DNA of 17,787 nt. It comes from Deltaproteobacteria bacterium. Its GTDB lineage: Bacteria; Myxococcota; Myxococcia; Myxococcales; 40CM-4-68-19. Position 1 is the first letter of the stretch; every line of letters starts with the position of its first letter. The notes below the pieces were generated by a model. It saw only the letters and a program-made list of their open reading frames with translations, had not been told where the DNA came from and did no database searches. The stretch is from contig VBKQ01000202.1 of the NCBI GenBank assembly GCA_005879505.1, forward strand, positions 1-17,787, read 5' to 3'. This document shows positions 13,218-17,787 of the stretch, piece by piece. A program made the position numbers and the translations under genes.

Positions 13218-13247
13218 AGACTAGAGTGGCCTGCCTGTAGAGTTCAA
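13218..13247 (-). promoter_or_regulatory. Weak candidate promoter for the five-gene signalling unit
   Basis: On the minus strand TTGAAC (13247-13242) and TAGTCT (13223-13218) are 18 bp apart, ending 9 bp before the ATG at 13208. The whole divergent gap is only 84 bp (13209-13292) and must also serve the membrane-protein gene. A TATA-like GTTATAC lies at 13278-13284 and could act on either strand. These are eye matches only. Confidence 0.25.
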
Positions 13248-13292
13248 GCAACGCTGCACCCACCCCGGCGCACTTGGGTTATACGAGGCGGC

Positions 13293-14261
13293 ATGCTGCG
13301 GGCGAATCAGGCCGTCCGGCTCGGGCTTCGCGCTGCTTCGCGCAACGCGGAGCTTTCCTTCGCCAAGGCGCTGATCAACCAGGGCGGCAACCTGATCGCT
13401 CTCTTGCCCATCGCCCTCGCCGCAGTCCTCGTCGCGGCGCTGGCCCGAGGTGACGCGCTGCGGAGCGCGCTCCTGGCGGCGCGAGCACTGGCCGGTTTGC
13501 GCTGGCCCATGCTGGGGGGAATCGCCGCTGCCCTGGGAATCGCATTCGCGGCGAGCATGCTGTTCTGGGGCGGCGCCATTCCGCTCCTCGCCGCCGATGC
13601 GGAGCTGAATCGCCGGCCGCCACCCGGCAACTTCGCGCTGCTCGTTTCACGGGGCGCGGCTCGTACGCTGGTCGCCGGCGTCGTCGGCTGGGGTATCTCG
13701 ATCCTCTTCACGCTCGCCTGCGACGCCGCGGTGATCTTCGCGACGCCCGCGCTCCTGCTGCGCCCTTCGATGGGGTTGTTCGCCGCAGCCGCGCTCACCG
13801 GCGCCATCGCCGTGGCCGGAACGTTCCTGCTGGATGTGCTCGCGCGCCTGACCATGGTGCGCGCGGCGGCGTTCGGGGACTCCGCGACCGTGGCTTTCGC
13901 AAAAGCGGCTTCATTGCTCGGCGCGCGACTCGGCGCCTCGGCGGTGATCACCGTGGTGTTCGCCGGCCTGGAGCTGATCGTCGGGGCCGCCGCCGCGTCG
14001 CTCGCCGGCCTCTTGTCGGCGGGATCGTCGAGCCCCAGGGACCAGGTGCTCGCCCTCGCCCCCCATGCTGCCATCGCTCTCGCGGGCGCGGCGATATTCG
14101 GCTGGCTCGAGGTGGGCAGGATGGGCGCTTTAGCGGCCCTTGCCGCGGACACGGAGGGGCTGATCGCGCCCGAGGCGCCGCCGGAACCGCCCCCCTCCGC
14201 CGAGCTCGTGGTCGAGGCCCTGCCCGCCGACGAGGTCACTTCAAGAAGCGGCGCAAGCTGA
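13293..14261 (+). CDS. Multi-pass membrane protein of unknown function
   Basis: A 322-residue inner-membrane protein with about six hydrophobic segments, near residues 32-50, 73-94, 122-150, 160-187, 212-243 and 255-275. The C-terminal about 45 residues are soluble and Pro/Glu-rich (EAPPEPPPSAELVVEALP). The N-terminus is basic (LRANQAVRLGLRAASRN). I do not recognise a catalytic motif or a named family; the layout of long Ala-rich helices with an N-terminal amphipathic segment resembles general bacterial membrane-organising or transport accessory proteins. ATG 13293 has a good ribosome-binding site (GAGG, 13285-13288). An open frame extends upstream through the response regulator gene, but it is antisense to it. 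The 3' end overlaps the convergent UbiB-like gene by 26 bp. Confidence 0.8.
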   Translation: MLRANQAVRLGLRAASRNAELSFAKALINQGGNLIALLPIALAAVLVAALARGDALRSALLAARALAGLRWPMLGGIAAALGIAFAASMLFWGGAIPLLAADAELNRRPPPGNFALLVSRGAARTLVAGVVGWGISILFTLACDAAVIFATPALLLRPSMGLFAAAALTGAIAVAGTFLLDVLARLTMVRAAAFGDSATVAFAKAASLLGARLGASAVITVVFAGLELIVGAAAASLAGLLSAGSSSPRDQVLALAPHAAIALAGAAIFGWLEVGRMGALAALAADTEGLIAPEAPPEPPPSAELVVEALPADEVTSRSGAS

Positions 14262-15784
14262 TCTTCTTCACCCGTCCGCTGAGAAGGGTCCAACTGAGCG
14301 CGGCTCCGAACAGCATCGCCGCCAGCGACAACCCGATCAACGCCGCCAGCGGCCAGACCGTCTGACCGGCGCCTTCCGACCCGCGTCCGACGAGCGAGAA
14401 CGCACCGACGATCAAGCCGGAGGCGAGCATCCCGGTGAAGAGGAGGATGCCGAGCGCCTTCACGTTCATGTTCAGGCGGGAGAGCTCGTCGCTGCGGACG
14501 TTCACGTTGAACTTGCCGCCCTCCAGATCCATCAGGATCTGCGCGAGCTGCTGCGGCGTGTCCTGCAGAAAGCCCTGCAGCTGCAGGAGCACGCGCAAGA
14601 ATCCGCCGCTCATCGAAGCGGGGCTGTAGCGGTCGTAGAGAAGCTGCTTCGCGTAGGGAAGGGCCGCCTGGTTGACGTCGAGCTCCGGATCGAGCTGCCG
14701 CACGATTCCCTCCGTGGTCGCGGAGGCCTTGGAGAGGACGGCGTACTCCTTGGGAATCTTGATCTTGTACTTCATCGCCAGGTCGACCAGCTCCCTCATC
14801 AACACGCCGGGGTCGACCTCCGACAGCTTGCGCCCCAGGTAGCGCTCGAGGATGTCGTGGATCTCCTGCCGGAAGTGGTGGAGGTTGATCCGCTGGTCGG
14901 CGACGCCGACCTTGTAGAGCAGGCGCGCGACGGTGTCCGGGTCGCGCAGCGAGATCGCGAGCACCAGCACGATCATCGACTCCTGCATCTGCTTGGTGAG
15001 GCGTCCGACCAGTCCGAAGTCGAGCAGGCCGATCCGGTTGCCTTCCATCACGATGATGTTCCCCGGATGCGGATCGCCGTGGAACAGGCTGTCCTTGAAG
15101 AGCTGCTGGAAGCTCGCCTCCAGGACGTGGCGCGCGAGCTGCTGGCGGTCGATGCCTGCGGACTGTCCGGATTCGAGGACGGTCTTCAGCTTCACGCCGG
15201 AACTCGGTGACGATCCCGGTCGGCGTGTAGATGCCGGTCTCTTCGATCACGCCCTCGAGGAAGCGGGCCAGGTAGAAGAGCAGGTCGGTGTCGCTGCGGA
15301 TCTGCTCCTCGATCCCGGGGCGTTGCACCTTCACCACCACGTCTTCGCCGCTGGCGAGCCTGGCCCGGTGCACCTGCGCAATGGACGCGCTCGCCATCGG
15401 CTCGGGGTCGATGGAGGCGAAGAGCTGGGGCGCGGACCTGCCCAGCCCTTTCTCGATCAGCTCGAACACCGTCTGCACCGGCATTGGGGCCGCGCGATCC
15501 TGAAGATGCGAGAGCTCGGCGATGAAGTCGGCCGGTAGGATGTCGGGCCGGGAGGAGAGGATCTGCCCGAGCTTGATGAAGGTGGGACCGAGCTCCGCGA
15601 GCGTCTCCCGGAAGCGGCGCGCAGTGGTAGCGCGGATCTCGTCGCGCGAGGGCCGCTGGCTGTCCTCCCGCCGCCCGAGCACGTCCCAGATCTTCGCGCG
15701 GTCCCAGAGCTCGCCGAACCCGTGACGCACCACCACGGCGCTGATCTCGCGCAGGCGCTTGAGGTCCTGGACGGCCTGGATCAC
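14236..15784 (-). pseudogene. UbiB/ABC1 (ADCK) kinase-like gene broken by internal deletion and frame change
   Basis: The UbiB/COQ8-type family comprises atypical ATP-binding kinase-like membrane proteins linked to quinone and lipid metabolism. The 5' part (GTG 15784 to about 15197, about 196 codons) has the KxGQ motif (Lys71, FIKLGQILSSRPDILP), the Ala-rich loop ASASIAQVHRA and Lys152 (VVVKVQRPGI), ending TPTGIVTEFR. The 3' part resumes in another frame at GVKLKTVLESG (about 15198) and has HGDPHPGN, LLDFGLVG and two C-terminal membrane segments, ending at 14236. In intact relatives roughly 50-60 residues, including the ExD motif (ELDFxxEA) and the hinge strands, lie between EF and the GVKL element. 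They are absent here, and the frames do not match. The 3' frame could start at GTG 15195, giving 319 residues without the ATP-binding lobe. The 5' frame stays open by chance to 13307. A real mutation or an assembly error are both possible. It lies 12 bp after the DUF5916 gene, with GAGAAG as ribosome-binding site. Confidence 0.85.
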
Positions 15785-15796
15785 GGGCGCTTCTTC

Positions 15797-17787
15797 TCAC
15801 AGCGCGGACAGCAGATCCACCTTCACGAGAATGGTGTCCCCGTGCGACACGCCGGCGGTCGAGAGCAGCCCGAGCTCCCCTGCGAAGTTGAGCCCGTGGC
15901 GCAGCGGCACCACGTCGTTCGCGCTCTGGTGCGCGTACACCAGATAGAGGGTCGAGCCGGTGCGCCATTCCCAGCGCAGGATGATGTTGAGGTTCAATCC
16001 GACCTGGCGGTCGTCGGCGTCCAGGACGACCTCGTTGGCGAGCGGGACGAGCGCGTCGAGCTTGACGGTGCTTCTCCCCGGACCGACGTCGGCGCGCAGC
16101 TGGCGCCCATAGGTCACTCCCGCGGTGAACAGCTGCCCGTACGCCTGCATGGTGAGATACGGGGTGAACGAGTACGTCGCGCGCAACGTCGTGCTCACGC
16201 TGCGGGCCTGCTGCGGAGCGAGGATGTACGAACGCGTCCGGCGGGTCGGCTCGAGCTCTCCCTCCAGCAGTGCCGGCGTCGCGATCTGTCGGATCGTCCC
16301 GGAGCTCTCGCTGTAGGCGAAGTCCAGGGTGCCATCGAGCTGCGGGAGCGGCCGGAGCACCAGCGTGCCGCCCAGCTGGTTGAGGCGCTCGAATCGGGGA
16401 AAGGAACGGCCTTCAGTCCAGTAGAACTGGACCTGGATGGGCTTTCGGGAATCGGTGGCCAAGGACCCGTACCACTGGAGCTGTCCCTGCCGTTCGAGCG
16501 GCGTTCCATCCTCCAACTCCCGGTCGTCGACGTAGGGCGCGAAGTAGTCGAAGCCGGTGTCGATGAACCAGAACGACTTCGTGTTGATCCAGCCTTCGAG
16601 GAAGACGTCGCGGTTGAGCCGGTTCGCGAACCGGTAGTCGTGCACTTCCCGGCCGCCCAGCAGGAGCTGGGCTGACTGCCAGTACGTGCTCGGGTGCGGA
16701 TCGCGCACCGCGAGGTAGCCGAGGCCCCGGAACATGTTGGCACGTGGCATGAACCCCAGGTCGTTGACGGTGAACTGGGGCGAGAGGAGATCCCAATTGA
16801 CCGCCGACGCCCAGTACTCCTCGGAATGGTGCAGGCGCCCCGAAGTGGCGTACCCGCCGGAAGTCGTTCCGCGGAACGTTCCGTCCCGGAGCACCTCGCG
16901 GTTGTTGGCGGTGAGGACGGACCCGAGCGCCTGAACCGTGAGGTCCCAGGACCTGTCGGCGCTGTAGAGCGTCAGGTCGGGCCCTGCGGCGTGGGCGTGG
17001 CGATGGTCGAGCCCGAGCGAGGGGCTGGTCATGATCGGGTTCACCGAGGTCGCGGTGAAGCCGAGCAGGCCGCGGTCGCCGAGCGGCTGCCGCACCCGTC
17101 CGACCGACGTGCTCCGCGCCTCGACGGACCGGAGATTCGCCAGGTGGCCGTCGGGCTCGAGCACTTGCGCGGTCACGCGTGGCTCTAGCGCGGTGAGGAG
17201 TCCGACGCTGGCGTTGCCTACCGTCCCGCTCAGCTTGGCCGCGGTGAGCACCGGGACGCTCGGTTGCTGATAGACGATCTTCTCCTCGTCCGAGAGATCG
17301 AGATCGTCGTGGGTGGGCGTGCCCCGGCCGATGCGGCGCGAATAGAAGATCTGGTACGCGTCGCCGCCGTATGTCCCGTTGATGTCGACCCGCAGCGGGG
17401 TCTTGAACAGATCGAGCCCCTCGAGAAAGAAAGGGCGCTTCTCTGGAAAGAAGGTTTCGAAGGTCGAGAGATTGAGCACCCGCTGGTCGGCCTCCACCTG
17501 GCCGAAGTCCGGATTGACCGTGCCCACCAGCGCGAGGTCGCTGGCGATGTTGTAGCGAAAATCGAGCCCGGCGCAGAAGCCGCCCCGCCGCTGTGAGTCG
17601 AAGGCCGCCGTGGCGCAGCTCCCCAGCTCGGCGCGGGGCTTGGCGTAGGCGGGGACGTTGCGCAGCAGCTTCAAGCCCAGGTAGGGCCGCAGCTCGAGCT
17701 CGCGCACGGGGTGGATGCCTTCGATCCCGTCCAGCAGGCCCAAGCGGCTCACGTCGCCGGCTCTTCCGTTGGGGCGGAACCGCCACT
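15797..17787 (-). CDS. DUF5916-type outer-membrane protein (5' end outside window)
   Basis: About 662 C-terminal residues of a larger protein; the frame is open to the right edge. The signature DUF5916 segment is clear: VGTVNPDFGQVEADQRVLNL followed by STFETFFPEKRPFFLEGLDLF. Before it comes SRLGLLDGIEGIHPVRELEL and RPYLG, also typical. Many alternating strands follow (YRFANRLNRDVFLEGWINT, SFWFIDTGFDYFAP, LQWYGSLATDSRKPIQVQFY, SVSTTLRATYSFTPYLTMQA), consistent with a large outer-membrane barrel. Family members usually carry a signal peptide and a CBM9-like N-terminal domain, which would lie beyond 17787. A GTG at 17752 is in frame, but it is internal to the conserved segment and not the real start. 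The substrate is unknown. The broken UbiB-like gene follows after 12 bp, so the two are probably co-transcribed. Confidence 0.92.
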   Translation of the reverse strand, partial: WRFRPNGRAGDVSRLGLLDGIEGIHPVRELELRPYLGLKLLRNVPAYAKPRAELGSCATAAFDSQRRGGFCAGLDFRYNIASDLALVGTVNPDFGQVEADQRVLNLSTFETFFPEKRPFFLEGLDLFKTPLRVDINGTYGGDAYQIFYSRRIGRGTPTHDDLDLSDEEKIVYQQPSVPVLTAAKLSGTVGNASVGLLTALEPRVTAQVLEPDGHLANLRSVEARSTSVGRVRQPLGDRGLLGFTATSVNPIMTSPSLGLDHRHAHAAGPDLTLYSADRSWDLTVQALGSVLTANNREVLRDGTFRGTTSGGYATSGRLHHSEEYWASAVNWDLLSPQFTVNDLGFMPRANMFRGLGYLAVRDPHPSTYWQSAQLLLGGREVHDYRFANRLNRDVFLEGWINTKSFWFIDTGFDYFAPYVDDRELEDGTPLERQGQLQWYGSLATDSRKPIQVQFYWTEGRSFPRFERLNQLGGTLVLRPLPQLDGTLDFAYSESSGTIRQIATPALLEGELEPTRRTRSYILAPQQARSVSTTLRATYSFTPYLTMQAYGQLFTAGVTYGRQLRADVGPGRSTVKLDALVPLANEVVLDADDRQVGLNLNIILRWEWRTGSTLYLVYAHQSANDVVPLRHGLNFAGELGLLSTAGVSHGDTILVKVDLLSAL

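Noticed and set aside
12444..13292. Upstream extension of the membrane-protein frame
   Set aside because: It is antisense to the response regulator gene; ATG 13293 with GAGG before it is a better start.
13307..15196. Continuation of the UbiB-like 5' frame as one 825-residue protein
   Set aside because: After about residue 196 the translation turns Arg/Pro-rich and loses all family resemblance, while the other frame carries HGDPHPGN and DFG; this is chance read-through of a frameshift.
16413..17786. Minus-strand 457-codon frame inside the DUF5916 gene
   Set aside because: Shadow frame; the conserved NPDFGQVEAD and FFPEKRPFFLEG motifs are in the other frame.

Overview
This window is very GC-rich, almost wholly coding, with many GTG/TTG starts and 4-bp stop/start overlaps. 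It looks like chromosomal DNA of a myxobacterium-like deltaproteobacterium (Myxococcota, perhaps near Anaeromyxobacter). Grounds for that: a LexA gene whose upstream site ends in GTTCAG, abundant two-component genes, FecR-type envelope proteins and a DUF5916 outer-membrane protein. The assignment is inference; there is no rRNA or other marker here. No tRNA, CRISPR array, transposase or phage gene was seen.

Layout. (1) 1-2595, minus strand: a molybdate uptake operon read right to left, XRE/periplasmic-binding-protein-like regulator -> modA -> modB (modB runs off the left edge; modC is not in the window). (2) 2798-3893: a stand-alone receiver protein, a small disordered protein, a doubtful small minus-strand ORF and a 60-residue four-cysteine protein. 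(3) 3942-4660, minus: lexA with a promoter that contains a probable LexA operator. (4) 4672-13208, minus: a five-gene unit, response regulator -> membrane histidine kinase -> soluble histidine kinase fused to a FecR domain -> Ig-like/beta-barrel protein -> large IPT/TIG lipoprotein. The last four genes overlap in sequence (4, 4 and 14 bp), which implies strong translational coupling. (5) 13293-14261, plus: a multi-pass membrane protein diverging from the response regulator. (6) 14236-17787, minus: a DUF5916 outer-membrane protein (5' end outside the window) followed 12 bp later by a UbiB/ABC1-family kinase-like gene that is broken by an internal deletion with a change of frame.

How it may work together. 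The mod genes import molybdate, presumably under control of the upstream regulator, whose C-terminal half resembles a molybdate/oxyanion-binding protein. The five-gene unit looks like an envelope-linked signalling system: two kinases and one receiver protein without a DNA-binding domain are co-translated with two exported proteins. I regard it as the most interesting part of the window. The FecR/kinase fusion poses a topology puzzle: an ATP-using domain and a normally periplasmic domain sit in one chain with no visible membrane segment.

All domain calls come from reading the translated sequence by eye; no database search was run.
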